A stretch of 64,000 nt of DNA from Dehalococcoidia bacterium (GCA_022823505.1 JAJEIA010000058.1:29770-93769); one strand, 5' to 3'. Shown: positions 51,666-60,868, numbered from the stretch's first letter. Notes: generated by a model not told the origin, from the letters alone. A program made the numbers and translations.

Positions 51666-51998
51666 ATGACAACCACAACACTGGAAACCATCACACCGCG
51701 CGAACCGGTCGTACCTCAGCGGCCGACGGAGAGCAAGGAAGAAATCAAGCTGGGACTACGCGACTACTCAGCCCGCTCGAAACTGCTTCGTAACAACCGC
51801 AGTGAGCTGACGGCCAGATTCCCTGACCAGTGGATCGCCCTGGGCGACAACTGGCGATTGGTTGTAGGAGATACGCATGATGACATTCTGGTCAAACTCA
51901 AAGAATGCGGTGCGTATTCGCCACATTCGGTAGTCCTTTGGTTGGAAACCAACCCGCCTAAGCGCATTCCGACCGTATGGCGGAAGCGCAAGGGATGA
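51666..51998 (+). CDS. DUF5678-like small protein
   Basis: 110 aa; FPDQWIALGDNWRLVVGDTHDDILVKLKECGAYSPHSVVLWLETNPP resembles the DUF5678 WIAVxG...G pattern. Confidence 0.6.
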   Translation: MTTTTLETITPREPVVPQRPTESKEEIKLGLRDYSARSKLLRNNRSELTARFPDQWIALGDNWRLVVGDTHDDILVKLKECGAYSPHSVVLWLETNPPKRIPTVWRKRKG

Positions 51999-52402
51999 TC
52001 GCTGGCTATTTCACCAGCGATGGTCTTCCCTGGGTAGGTTGTGATTTGTTGCTGCCGAGATTCGGTTTAAAGGCGCCGGTGACTTTTCTGATTGATACCG
52101 GATCTGACACCACTATTTTGCATCCCGCCGACGGACGCACATTACGCTGTCCGTTTGACTTGCTCGAAAATCCGGCGGAGTTCATCGGTGTGGGCGGCAC
52201 ATTGCACTACTACTTTGAGCCGGCCGTGCTTTCGTTTGACGATAGCGACGGCGGGACCTGGGAGTTTGAGATCGACATTTCTATCGCCAAACCCGGCCCC
52301 CTCACCGACGGCTTGGATTCGCTGCTGGGTCGCGATGTGCTGAACCAGATGCGCATGGATTACGATTTCCCGAGGAGCCGGCTGGCACTACACCAGGACT
52401 GA
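51977..52402 (+). CDS. Retropepsin-like aspartic protease
   Basis: VTFLIDTGSDTTILHPAD catalytic DTG and LLGRDVL C-terminal motif; overlaps preceding gene by 22 nt. Confidence 0.75.
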   Translation: MAEAQGMIAGYFTSDGLPWVGCDLLLPRFGLKAPVTFLIDTGSDTTILHPADGRTLRCPFDLLENPAEFIGVGGTLHYYFEPAVLSFDDSDGGTWEFEIDISIAKPGPLTDGLDSLLGRDVLNQMRMDYDFPRSRLALHQD

Positions 52403-52438
52403 GCCTGTGGACGCGGCGTTCACGCGGCCCGGCCGCGC

Positions 52439-53278
52439 TCAGGTTGGATCGCCCAGGTTGATGGTGTCCGCCGTCATGGCGACCGAAGCGCGAAATTCGG
52501 CGGGCACGGCTTCCAGCACCGGATGGCGGAGCAGGGCATTGACCAATTCTTGACTGGCCCCGACGTAGGTTGAATCGAGGTCGATGTCGGTGGCCACGAA
52601 CCAGGCTCGGTCGGCCGGCCACCAGAGGTTCGGAGGCTGCGACAGGAAATTGCGGTAAAACCCTGCGATATGCTCCAGGTGGCCCGTGTAGAGGAGATAG
52701 TCGCGACCGACTCCCTTCACACGTTGAGCCCTCCTGATTTCGCGGGGTGTCGACAAGCGCCCGCCGCGGCCGTCGGAGGTGAGCATGGCGCTGCCGCCGG
52801 AGTACTGTCCGTAGCCCTCCCAAACTCCGAAATAGCACTCCCCCGGCGTTACGGTGAATTGCGAGAGGAAAGCGGCCAACTGCGTTGCCGTCGCCTCCTC
52901 CATGCTGCCGTGGTCGGGGTCCTCACGCCACGGGGCAACAACTGCTCCGTGACCGGCTAATGGGGAACTGATGCCCTCGAAGGACATCTGCGAGTGATAA
53001 ACCCGACCGGACCATTCCGCCACCGTCGACCATCGCACGGGCTCGAACGAAGAGTCCAGCGCTGGGTGCAGAACTCGAGCGTAACCCTCGAAACCATACG
53101 GAACCAGCGCGCCGACGGACGCGAAATCGGAGGACAATCCTTCCTCCACCCAGCGTCCGGCGGATACCTCCATCAGGAAGCTCAACCCGGGCGGGTGGAC
53201 GCTGAAATCGTGGGCATGATGTCGCCGCCGTTCCCCGGAGGACAGTCTCCGAAACAATCGCGAAAGGACATCCAGCAT
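52439..53278 (-). CDS. Hypothetical protein (279 aa)
   Basis: Long ORF with no antisense competitor of comparable quality: FASVGALVPYGFEGYARVLHPA...FYRNFLSQPPNLWWPADRAWFVATDIDLDSTYVG. Confidence 0.7.
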   Translation of the reverse strand: MLDVLSRLFRRLSSGERRRHHAHDFSVHPPGLSFLMEVSAGRWVEEGLSSDFASVGALVPYGFEGYARVLHPALDSSFEPVRWSTVAEWSGRVYHSQMSFEGISSPLAGHGAVVAPWREDPDHGSMEEATATQLAAFLSQFTVTPGECYFGVWEGYGQYSGGSAMLTSDGRGGRLSTPREIRRAQRVKGVGRDYLLYTGHLEHIAGFYRNFLSQPPNLWWPADRAWFVATDIDLDSTYVGASQELVNALLRHPVLEAVPAEFRASVAMTADTINLGDPT

Positions 53279-53315
53279 GGCGTGCGCGCCTCCGTGCTCG
53301 TGCTATCATCCGGCC

Positions 53316-54896
53316 ATGATAGACCTACTGATTTCAAACGGACAGGTGATTGACGGCTCGGGGAGCCCCGGGTTCCGGGCGGCGGTGGCGGTTACGGGCG
53401 ATACGGTGACGATTCACCGGGGCGACGATGCGGACCTGCGCGAGAACGCCACGCGGGTGATTGACGCCACCGGCCACGTGGTCTGCCCTGGGTTCGTGGA
53501 TCTGCACTCCCACGCCGGGCTGACCATCCTCGGTGAACCGCACCACGACCCGAAGGTGCGCCAGGGAGTGACCACGGAACTGGTGGGGATCGACGGCATT
53601 TCGCATGCGCCGTTCAAGACCCAGGAGGATTTGCACCGCTACATCTGGCTGGACGCCGGGCTGAACGGCTACCCGCCCATGCCGGCGGACTGGCTCACGG
53701 TAGCCGACCTGCTGGGCAAGTACGACAACGCCGTCGCCATCAACATGGCCTACATCCTGGGCAACTCGCCGGTGCGCATCTGGAGCGTGGGTTGGGAGCA
53801 GCGGGACGCCACCGAGGGCGAGATCGCCGATATGCAGTCGGTGGTACGCGAGGCCATGGAAGAAGGCGCGTGGGGTTTGTCCACCGGCCTGGACTACCCG
53901 CCGGGCGCCTATGCGGACACCGACGAGCTGGTAGCGTTGTCCGAGACGGCGGCGTCGCTGGGCGGCATCTACCACACTCACACACGGGCCAGCCTGCTGA
54001 GCCAAGGCTACCTGGCGCCGTGGCACGAGGCGGTGGAGATAGGGCGGCGGAGCGGCATACCGGTGCATCTGACCCACTACCGGCAATCGGTGTCGGGCGT
54101 GGGAAGCCACCTGGGGCACCTGGGGCTGGTGGAAGACGCCCGGGCCGAGGGCATCGACTGCACCTTCGATTGCTACACCTACCCGTACTCCGGCACAACG
54201 CCGACCATCGGGCTGCCGCACTGGGCCAAGGACGGCGGACCGGAGCGTCTGATCGCGGCGTTGCAAGATGCTGATGACCGGGCGCGGATGAAACGGGAGA
54301 TCACGCCGAGCCGGCTGGAAAACAACTGGCTGACCAACTTCACGAAACCGGAAAACCAGATCTACGACGGCCGGCTGATTACCGACATCGCCGAGATGCG
54401 GGGGCAGGAACCGGCCGATACGCTGTTCGACCTGCTGCTGGACGAAAACCTGGGCATCAGCACGGTGGGGCTGGGCACCAACGCGCAGACCCTGTATGCC
54501 TTCGTGTCGCATCCCTACGGGATGATCGCGTCGGACGCCATCATCTTCGGCGAGTACCCCAATCCGCGGACCTACGGCTGTTTTCCCATCGTGCTGGCCG
54601 AGTTCGTGCGGGCTGAGAAGCACCTGCGGCTCCCCGAGGCAATCCGCAAGATGACGTCGTTCCCGGCACAGCGGCTGGGCATCCCGGACCGTGGCCTGCT
54701 GCGGGACGGGTTCAAGGCGGACATCGTGGTGTTCAACCCGGACACGGTGAAGGCGCTGGCCACCAAGGAAGTCCCCAAGCAGTACCCGGTGGGGATCGAG
54801 TACGTCATCGTCAACGGGCAGGTGGTGATCCAGCAGGGCGAGAACACGGGGGCACTGGCGGGTCGGGCGCTGCGTCGGGGCCGGGCGTCGACGTAA
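53316..54896 (+). CDS. Amidohydrolase, N-acyl-D-amino-acid deacylase-like
   Basis: DLLISNGQVIDGSGSPGFRAAVAVTGD; ATGHVVCPGFVDLHSHAGLTIL; GWEQRDATEGEIADMQSVVREAMEEGAWGLSTGLDYPPGAYADTDEL. Confidence 0.92.
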   Translation: MIDLLISNGQVIDGSGSPGFRAAVAVTGDTVTIHRGDDADLRENATRVIDATGHVVCPGFVDLHSHAGLTILGEPHHDPKVRQGVTTELVGIDGISHAPFKTQEDLHRYIWLDAGLNGYPPMPADWLTVADLLGKYDNAVAINMAYILGNSPVRIWSVGWEQRDATEGEIADMQSVVREAMEEGAWGLSTGLDYPPGAYADTDELVALSETAASLGGIYHTHTRASLLSQGYLAPWHEAVEIGRRSGIPVHLTHYRQSVSGVGSHLGHLGLVEDARAEGIDCTFDCYTYPYSGTTPTIGLPHWAKDGGPERLIAALQDADDRARMKREITPSRLENNWLTNFTKPENQIYDGRLITDIAEMRGQEPADTLFDLLLDENLGISTVGLGTNAQTLYAFVSHPYGMIASDAIIFGEYPNPRTYGCFPIVLAEFVRAEKHLRLPEAIRKMTSFPAQRLGIPDRGLLRDGFKADIVVFNPDTVKALATKEVPKQYPVGIEYVIVNGQVVIQQGENTGALAGRALRRGRAST

Positions 54897-54904
54897 GCCA
54901 ATTC

Positions 54905-55429
54905 ATGGCGGATTCCGTATCCCCCGACTACCGATTTTGTCCCCGCTGCGGTGACCCGCTGGGGACCAGGGTTCGCGGCGGGCTGCCGAGGCCGTCGTGC
55001 GAGCGGTGCGGGTTTGTGCATTTCCGCAATCCGGCCGTGGGGGTTGCGGTGGTCGTAATCGACAAGGACGGAAGGGTCCTGCTGGGCCGGCGGTCGGCCG
55101 GCGGGAACGTGGGAGAGTGGTGCATTCCCTGCGGTTATGTCGAGTGGGGCGAAGACATACGGGAAGCGGCGCGTCGGGAATTCTCGGAGGAGACGGGACT
55201 GGAAGTGCAGATTGGCGAAGTGTGCGCGGTGCATTCCAACTTTCACAATGCTGCCTCGCTGACGGTCGGGGTGTGGTTCTACGCGACGATCGTAGGAGGC
55301 ACCGCGGCAGCGTCGGATGACCTGGACCGCGTCGGCTGGTTTGCGCCGGAGGATCCCCCGGAGCCACTGGCATTTCCGACGGACCGGTTGGTGCTGGGGG
55401 ACCTTGCCAGCAAGCGAGTAACCACCTGA
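54905..55429 (+). CDS. NUDIX hydrolase with N-terminal zinc ribbon
   Basis: CPRCGDPL...CERCGFVHF; GYVEWGEDIREAARREFSEETGLEVQIGE Nudix box. Confidence 0.93.
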   Translation: MADSVSPDYRFCPRCGDPLGTRVRGGLPRPSCERCGFVHFRNPAVGVAVVVIDKDGRVLLGRRSAGGNVGEWCIPCGYVEWGEDIREAARREFSEETGLEVQIGEVCAVHSNFHNAASLTVGVWFYATIVGGTAAASDDLDRVGWFAPEDPPEPLAFPTDRLVLGDLASKRVTT

Positions 55430-56604
55430 TGGCGAAACGCTCAGTCATCATCCAGCATCATCCGGTGGAGACGCTGGGCGGCAACTTCACTGGAATCTTG
55501 AAGCAAGCAGGATTCGATCTGCACCACGTGCGGGTGTGCGACGGCGCACCTGACTTTGCCCAGTTCGACGCGCCGGACCTGTCCGAGGTTGACCTCGTGG
55601 TGGCGTTGGGGGGACCGATGTCCGCCAACGACAACTACCCCGCGCTGATCCAGGAGACGGCTTACCTGCGCGCCGCCGCCACGGGTGACGTGGGCAATCG
55701 GCCGGTAACGCCCGTGGTTGGCATCTGCCTGGGGGCGCAATTGCTGTCGCGGGCGTTGGGGGGAGCCGTTGCGCCGACCGGCGGGTACCAGTTCGGGTTG
55801 CGCAAGATCGACGTCACAGATGCGGGCTCATCCGACCCCGTTTTCGGCAAGATTGAGGTCCCGCTGGTGCCCACGCTGCATGGGGAGCAGTTCACCGTGC
55901 CGGCGGGCGGGACGCTGCTGGCCCAGGGAACGATGCTGCGACGGGACGGAGGTTACGTGCGGTTCCCGATGGCTTTCAGGTACGGGCTATCATACGGCTT
56001 TCAGTTCGAGCCTCAGTTGACATGGGATGAACTGTGCGTTTGGAACCGCGAGTTGGCGAGCGACTATGAGCTGATGGGCGACCGATTTGATCCCAGGGAA
56101 GAGGCGGCCCGCAACCTGCGGGAATTCACCGCCTTCGCGCCGTATCACGAGGCGCAGATGGGACGCATGCTGGAAGCGCTGCTGGCGCAAGCGGAGATGA
56201 TTTCACCGGACCCTAGAGAAGTAGAGCGGGACCCCGCATCATCACATCTTCTTCGCCGAGGGCGAGTGATCGCACATACCATACGACCACTATCCGGGAG
56301 AGGCACGGATATTCATTACCGAATGGAGGGCACGCGCTTCGCTGTAACTTGGGGCCACACGCAATTCTCGATCACTGAAAAGGATATTCGGCTGGTGCTT
56401 AACGAGTTTTTCGGCAATGTCGGCGAGTGGCAACAGCTTGGCGCGAGCATGACCGATCCCCCAACCCATGGCATGGGCCGCTTCGTCCAGGGAAATATCC
56501 GGGGACTAACCCCACGCCACGCATCGGCTATCGCAGCTATCATGGTCAACGAAGGATATTTGCAGTATCGCGGCACCAGTCCGATTGAACTCAAACGAGT
56601 TTGA
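55429..56604 (+). CDS. Class I glutamine amidotransferase-like protein with extra C-terminal domain
   Basis: N-terminal GATase fold with GICLGAQLLSRALGG; FQFEPQ where FQFHPE is expected; about 120 aa C-terminal segment of unknown family. Confidence 0.75.
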   Translation: MAKRSVIIQHHPVETLGGNFTGILKQAGFDLHHVRVCDGAPDFAQFDAPDLSEVDLVVALGGPMSANDNYPALIQETAYLRAAATGDVGNRPVTPVVGICLGAQLLSRALGGAVAPTGGYQFGLRKIDVTDAGSSDPVFGKIEVPLVPTLHGEQFTVPAGGTLLAQGTMLRRDGGYVRFPMAFRYGLSYGFQFEPQLTWDELCVWNRELASDYELMGDRFDPREEAARNLREFTAFAPYHEAQMGRMLEALLAQAEMISPDPREVERDPASSHLLRRGRVIAHTIRPLSGRGTDIHYRMEGTRFAVTWGHTQFSITEKDIRLVLNEFFGNVGEWQQLGASMTDPPTHGMGRFVQGNIRGLTPRHASAIAAIMVNEGYLQYRGTSPIELKRV

Positions 56605-56723
56605 CTTGCAGCAGGGCGAATAGTAATCTTCGTGCGTGCTTGGCGCGGGCAGCGCCGCAGGCGGCGTGCTGTGCGTCGACTCACTGAATCGAGAAAAACA
56701 TATCGCATCGGAGGTATCACACC

Positions 56724-57470
56724 ATGGCTTACCAAGGGATGACGGCCGAACACATCTGGGTGGAAGGACACAACGGCGACGCGATCAACGCTTACCTGGC
56801 GCGGCCGCTGGGAGCAGGCCCGTTTGGCGCGGTGATGCTGTTCCACCACATGCCCGGCTGGGACGAAGCGAGCAAGGAAATGGCACGCAAGTTTGCTCAC
56901 AACGGCTACATCGCCATCATGCCGAACCTGCACTACCGACAGGGCCACGACGACCCGGTCGCCAACAGCAACAGCATCCGCGAGGCGGGCGGCATGCCTG
57001 ACGACCGCACCCTGGGCGACGCTGAGGGCGCCATCAGCTACCTGCGCCACCTGTCCAACTACAACGGCAAGGTGGGTATCATCGGGTTCTGCTCCGGCGG
57101 ACGCCAGGTTTTCCTGGCCGCGTGCAAGCTCAAGGGTCTCAGCGCGGCGGTGGACTGCTGGGGCGGCGGCGTGACCCCGCGGGACAGCGAGCCTCCCACC
57201 GCGGCCATGCCCCACGCGCCCATCGAGTTCGTCAACGACCTGTCGTGTCCGCTGCTGGGGATCTTTGGCGAGGATGACGCGCGACCTTCAGTGGACGAGG
57301 TGAAGGCCACCGACGCCGCGATCAAGGCCGCCGGCAAGTCCTGGGAGTACGAGATCTACCCTAACGCCGGCCACGGGTTCGTCGCGGTAGACCGGCCCAG
57401 CTACGCGGTGGAAGCGTCCAACGCCGCCTGGCCGCGCATCTTCGAGTTCTACGCGCAGCACCTGTCGTAG
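56724..57470 (+). CDS. Dienelactone hydrolase family protein
   Basis: VMLFHHMPGWDEASKEMARKFAHNGYIAIMPNL; GFCSGGRQVFLAACK; AGHGFV. Confidence 0.92.
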   Translation: MAYQGMTAEHIWVEGHNGDAINAYLARPLGAGPFGAVMLFHHMPGWDEASKEMARKFAHNGYIAIMPNLHYRQGHDDPVANSNSIREAGGMPDDRTLGDAEGAISYLRHLSNYNGKVGIIGFCSGGRQVFLAACKLKGLSAAVDCWGGGVTPRDSEPPTAAMPHAPIEFVNDLSCPLLGIFGEDDARPSVDEVKATDAAIKAAGKSWEYEIYPNAGHGFVAVDRPSYAVEASNAAWPRIFEFYAQHLS

Positions 57471-57499
57471 AAGGCGATCACATACGGGCTCAAATTGAT

Positions 57500-57522
57500 G
57501 GGGCGGGTCGTGGACCCGCCCC
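57500..57522. repeat. GC-rich palindrome, left of TA module
   Basis: GGGGCGGGTC gtg GACCCGCCCC. Confidence 0.85.
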
Positions 57523-57842
57523 TAAATGATGGCTACCTCCCGGAGTTCTCCCGGTCTGATCGTGGCTATGGCAGCGTTGATCTCATCAGCTCCGGCCCGG
57601 ATTGACCGCCAGTTGTTGTGCATCAATACCACTACCGACAAGTTGCGACCGGATAGATTCTGCTGGTGCCTAAGGCGCTTGTCGCAGGTTAGGAACAACT
57701 CGTAACCCGCTTCCTCTGCCAGGGTCAACAGATCGCCATCGGGCAGACGATCCCACCCGAGTTGCCCGGCCGCGTGAACGGTATGTCCAGGTAGATACGC
57801 TCGTAAAGGTCTCGGGACGCTGTGATCAAGAAGAATGAGCAT
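57522..57842 (-). CDS. DUF5615 PIN-like toxin
   Basis: MLILLDHSVPRPLRAYLPGHTVHAAGQLGWDRLPDGDLLTLAEEAGYELFLTCDKRLRHQQNL. Confidence 0.82.
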   Translation of the reverse strand: MLILLDHSVPRPLRAYLPGHTVHAAGQLGWDRLPDGDLLTLAEEAGYELFLTCDKRLRHQQNLSGRNLSVVVLMHNNWRSIRAGADEINAAIATIRPGELREVAII

Positions 57843-58350
57843 AAGCAGCCGGGCTTCGGGTGCGCAAAGCTTCCGCCTCATGCTCCAGCACGGCTACAAC
57901 TTTGGCCCGGTCCGCATCGTACCAATCCACGAATTCGTCAATCGTAGACCCGGCCGCCAATTCCGAGTACATGGCCCACAGCGGCAAGCGACTCTTGGCG
58001 AATGTCCACGCTCCGCTCACCTTGCCGGCCACTCGCTCCACCACCGCGCAAATGCCCCAATCGGGTGTCTCATCGCCAGTGGGTGAAAACGCCGGAATCG
58101 GAGTGATTTCTCCCGGGCCATCGGGACGGATGAGGAGGTCTACGCGAAATTCTTCGGCTTCGTATTCCAAAATCGACGCGGCTCGCCCAGCATCCAAGCC
58201 AAATTTATCGGCGAAACCGCGGACGTTACCGCCGGAGGCCAGGTGCTCATAGAGTCGGTACAAGGGGACTCCCGTTCCCTTGAATACCCATTGCCCCCCG
58301 TTTGGCAGCGCCTGCAGTTCTACCTCGGGACAGTGCTGCCAGTTCGCCAT
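57826..58350 (-). CDS. Tandem DUF433-like antitoxin
   Basis: Two internal copies: GGQWVFKGTGVPLYRLYEHLASGGNVRGFADKFGLDAGRAASILEYEAEEFR and SGAWTFAKSRLPLWAMYSELAAGSTIDEFVDWYDADRAKVVAVLEHEAEALR; 17-nt overlap with toxin. Confidence 0.78.
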   Translation of the reverse strand: MANWQHCPEVELQALPNGGQWVFKGTGVPLYRLYEHLASGGNVRGFADKFGLDAGRAASILEYEAEEFRVDLLIRPDGPGEITPIPAFSPTGDETPDWGICAVVERVAGKVSGAWTFAKSRLPLWAMYSELAAGSTIDEFVDWYDADRAKVVAVLEHEAEALRTRSPAAYAHSS

Positions 58351-58381
58351 CGTAGGGCCTCCCTGCACTCGTCATCTGCGA

Positions 58382-58403
58382 GGGCGGGTTACACGACCCG
58401 CCC
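58382..58403. repeat. GC-rich palindrome, right of TA module
   Basis: GGGCGGGT tacacg ACCCGCCC. Confidence 0.85.
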
Positions 58404-58432
58404 CCGTCATCGTAGCACAACACGCGGCGGCT

Positions 58433-58954
58433 CTAGTTGTCCGTTGACTCGAAAGCCAGGGTGGCGAAGCGCATGAAGATGCCGCCGCGCGGGGCGGCCA
58501 GCGGGCCGTTCAGGCACAGGCAGGCGATGACGTATTGAGAGCCGGGTTCGCCGACCTCGGCGATTTCCACGCGATGGGGGGTGTTCAGGCCGACGATGCT
58601 ACCGTAGGCACGGTCGATCTCGCCGTTGACCCAGACCTCGCCGTAGTTGTCGAAATTGGTCTCGAACCAGACACGCGAACCGGCGACGCTGGCCCCGTCG
58701 ATGGTCTCGGGCAGGGTGACGGCGATGCGGTACCAGGCGAAGGTGAAACCAACGGACAGGCTCTGGCGGACGTTATCGCAGATCTCCCAGCCCGAGTCGT
58801 CGTAGTCGGCCAGGCGAGCCGACGTGGCGAGCAGCTGGGCAGTCAAGCCCTCGTTGGGCTCGCCGGGCACCAGGCCGGGAGCGACGCGCCAGGGTTGTCC
58901 TCCGACCTTTGCGCGGCCGTCGGCGGTGTTCAGGTCAACTGCGAATCTTGGCAT
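58433..58954 (-). CDS. Galactose-binding-like beta-sandwich protein (GH2 sugar-binding-like)
   Basis: DYDDSGWEICDNV...FAWYRIAVTLPETIDGASVAGSRVWFETNFDNYGEVWVNGEID. Confidence 0.65.
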   Translation of the reverse strand: MPRFAVDLNTADGRAKVGGQPWRVAPGLVPGEPNEGLTAQLLATSARLADYDDSGWEICDNVRQSLSVGFTFAWYRIAVTLPETIDGASVAGSRVWFETNFDNYGEVWVNGEIDRAYGSIVGLNTPHRVEIAEVGEPGSQYVIACLCLNGPLAAPRGGIFMRFATLAFESTDN

Positions 58955-59024
58955 TGGAACGCCTCCTTTGATGGTCAGGAAATCACCCTCAGCTCGACCC
59001 TCTCCCATCGAGAGAGTGAGTCGA

Positions 59025-59834
59025 CTAGCGAAACGCCCAGAGGTTTGCCGCGGTGCCGCCGAAGACCATGTCCCGCGCCTCGGTGCTCGGATAGTCGATC
59101 AGCTCCATGGGGAAACGCAGGGCGTTGCGGTAGCCCTCCCGGTTGGCGGAGGGCGGGAAGTCGCTGCCCCACATGAGGCGGTCGCCCCCGAAGGCCTCGA
59201 CTGCCATCTCGATCAGGGGCGGGATGTTGTCGAAGGGGATGGGCTGCCGGAAGGGTTGGGGCCGGGGGCAGAACTCACCCAAGCCCGGTATCTTCATGTA
59301 CACATTTGGGTACTTGGCAAGCTCCAGGGACTTTCGGTAGGTGTCCATGGGGATTTCGGTGTCCGCGCGGCCCGGCCCCCAGAACGCGCCGACGCCGGCC
59401 AGGTGCTCGATGACGATGTTCAAATTGGGCAACTCGCGGATGATTTCCTCGAACTCCGGGGCGGCGTAGTGTTCCGCGGGGCCCATGACGCTGGCGATCA
59501 CGCCCAGTTCGGCGCACTTGCGCCAGAGGGCCAGCGGGTCGTCGCCGGGGGACCGCCACGAGCACTGGAAACGCAGGCCGTCCGCGCCCTGGTCCTTGAG
59601 CTCGGCGACGCGGTCGACCGCATCGGGCTGGGTGTGGTCGACGATGGCGATGACGGCGAACCGGCCGGGGAAGCGCTTGACCGCCTCGATCAGATAACTG
59701 TTGTCGAAGACGCCGAAGAACTGGGTCAGGACTGCCTGGTCAACGCCGGCCCGCTCCATCTCGTCCAGGAGGATTTCGACCGGTTCGAACCAGTAGGGCG
59801 AAGCGTGGCAGTGGGTGTCGATGACAGTAGCCAT
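59025..59834 (-). CDS. Amidohydrolase 2 family metal-dependent hydrolase
   Basis: VIDTHCHASPYWFEP; IVIEHLAGVGAFWG; FGGDRLMWGSDFPPSANREGY. Confidence 0.9.
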   Translation of the reverse strand: MATVIDTHCHASPYWFEPVEILLDEMERAGVDQAVLTQFFGVFDNSYLIEAVKRFPGRFAVIAIVDHTQPDAVDRVAELKDQGADGLRFQCSWRSPGDDPLALWRKCAELGVIASVMGPAEHYAAPEFEEIIRELPNLNIVIEHLAGVGAFWGPGRADTEIPMDTYRKSLELAKYPNVYMKIPGLGEFCPRPQPFRQPIPFDNIPPLIEMAVEAFGGDRLMWGSDFPPSANREGYRNALRFPMELIDYPSTEARDMVFGGTAANLWAFR

Positions 59835-59926
59835 GTGAAAGCCTCCTCGCGGCTATGCGGAGCACGTCTTTTATCGCAGAATGCCGATGCCCGCGGGGTT
59901 GATATTGCAGGCAACCCGGCGGCACG

Positions 59927-60840
59927 TCAAGCAGCGTGCGCCGCCCCATTCCTGGACCGAATTGAACTCAGGGGTGTGACCCGGGTTACTCCGTGCTCAT
60001 CGACGCGCACGCTGGCGTGGACCTGGTACACGTCCCTGAGCATCGCCGGCGTGAGCACCGACGCGGCATCACCCGAGGCATAGATCCGGCCGTCGTCCAT
60101 CACCACGAAATGGTCGGCGAAACGGGTGGCCAGGCTGAGGTCATGTAGCGAGATCAGCGTGATCATGCCCCGGTTGGAGGCGACGGAACGGAGGAGGTCG
60201 AGCACTTCCGGTTGGCGCTGCTGATCCAGATCGCTGGTCGGCTCGTCCAGCAGCCGCACCCCGGGTCGCGCGCCAGCACCTGCGCGATAAAACCGATGGT
60301 GCCAACGAATGCCACCGCGACCGCCGCCAATATGGGGACCGACACCGGTACCCGCAGGCGCAGGGACCGCACGTTGATACCCAGGCTGAGAGCCTGTCCC
60401 TCACCGAGGTGCAGGGCGGTCAGCCCCCAGACCTGACGGACAAAGACGGGGACGGTGACCGCCAGCACGATGGTTGCGATCCCGATATTCGGCCAGGTCG
60501 CCTTGACGAGGCTCCCGAGGGTCCAGAACACCACCTGCTGCAACGCCTGCTCGGACGCGATGAACCGGAGCAACGCCAACAGCGAGCTGAACAGAAACAC
60601 CAAAGCGATGCCGAGCAGCAGCATCGTCTCGATGGTGGCGCCGCGCAGGTTGATCGGCAGGTAGATGGTCAGCGAGGCCAGCATGGCGAACACGAAGGCG
60701 TTCACCGAGATCAGGAACACGCCGGCAAAGGGTATGACGCTCACCCCCAGAACCAGGGCAAGAGCAGCGCCAAAACCGGGGGCCGCTGATATGCCGAGGG
60801 TGAAAGGACTGACCAGCGGGTTGTTAATGAATTTGGCGCA
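59927..60840 (-). pseudogene. Remnant of iron/siderophore ABC transporter: FecCD permease fragment fused by deletion to ATPase C-terminus
   Basis: Permease: NPLVSPFTLGISAAPGFGAALAL...EGQALSLGINVRSLRLRVPVSVPILAAVAVAFVGTIGFIA; then ATPase Walker B region in another frame: VRLLDEPTSDLDQQRQPEVLDLLRSVASNRGMITLISLHDLSLATRFADHFVVMDDGRI. Confidence 0.85.
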
Positions 60841-60842
60841 CG

Positions 60843-60868
60843 AAAAACCCCTCCCATGTCGGGAGGGG
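60843..60868 (-). terminator. Rho-independent terminator after SDR gene
   Basis: On the minus strand: CCCCTCCC gacat GGGAGGGG TTTTT. Confidence 0.85.

Noticed and set aside
53334-54623. 429 aa minus-strand ORF
   Set aside because: Antisense to the amidohydrolase gene.
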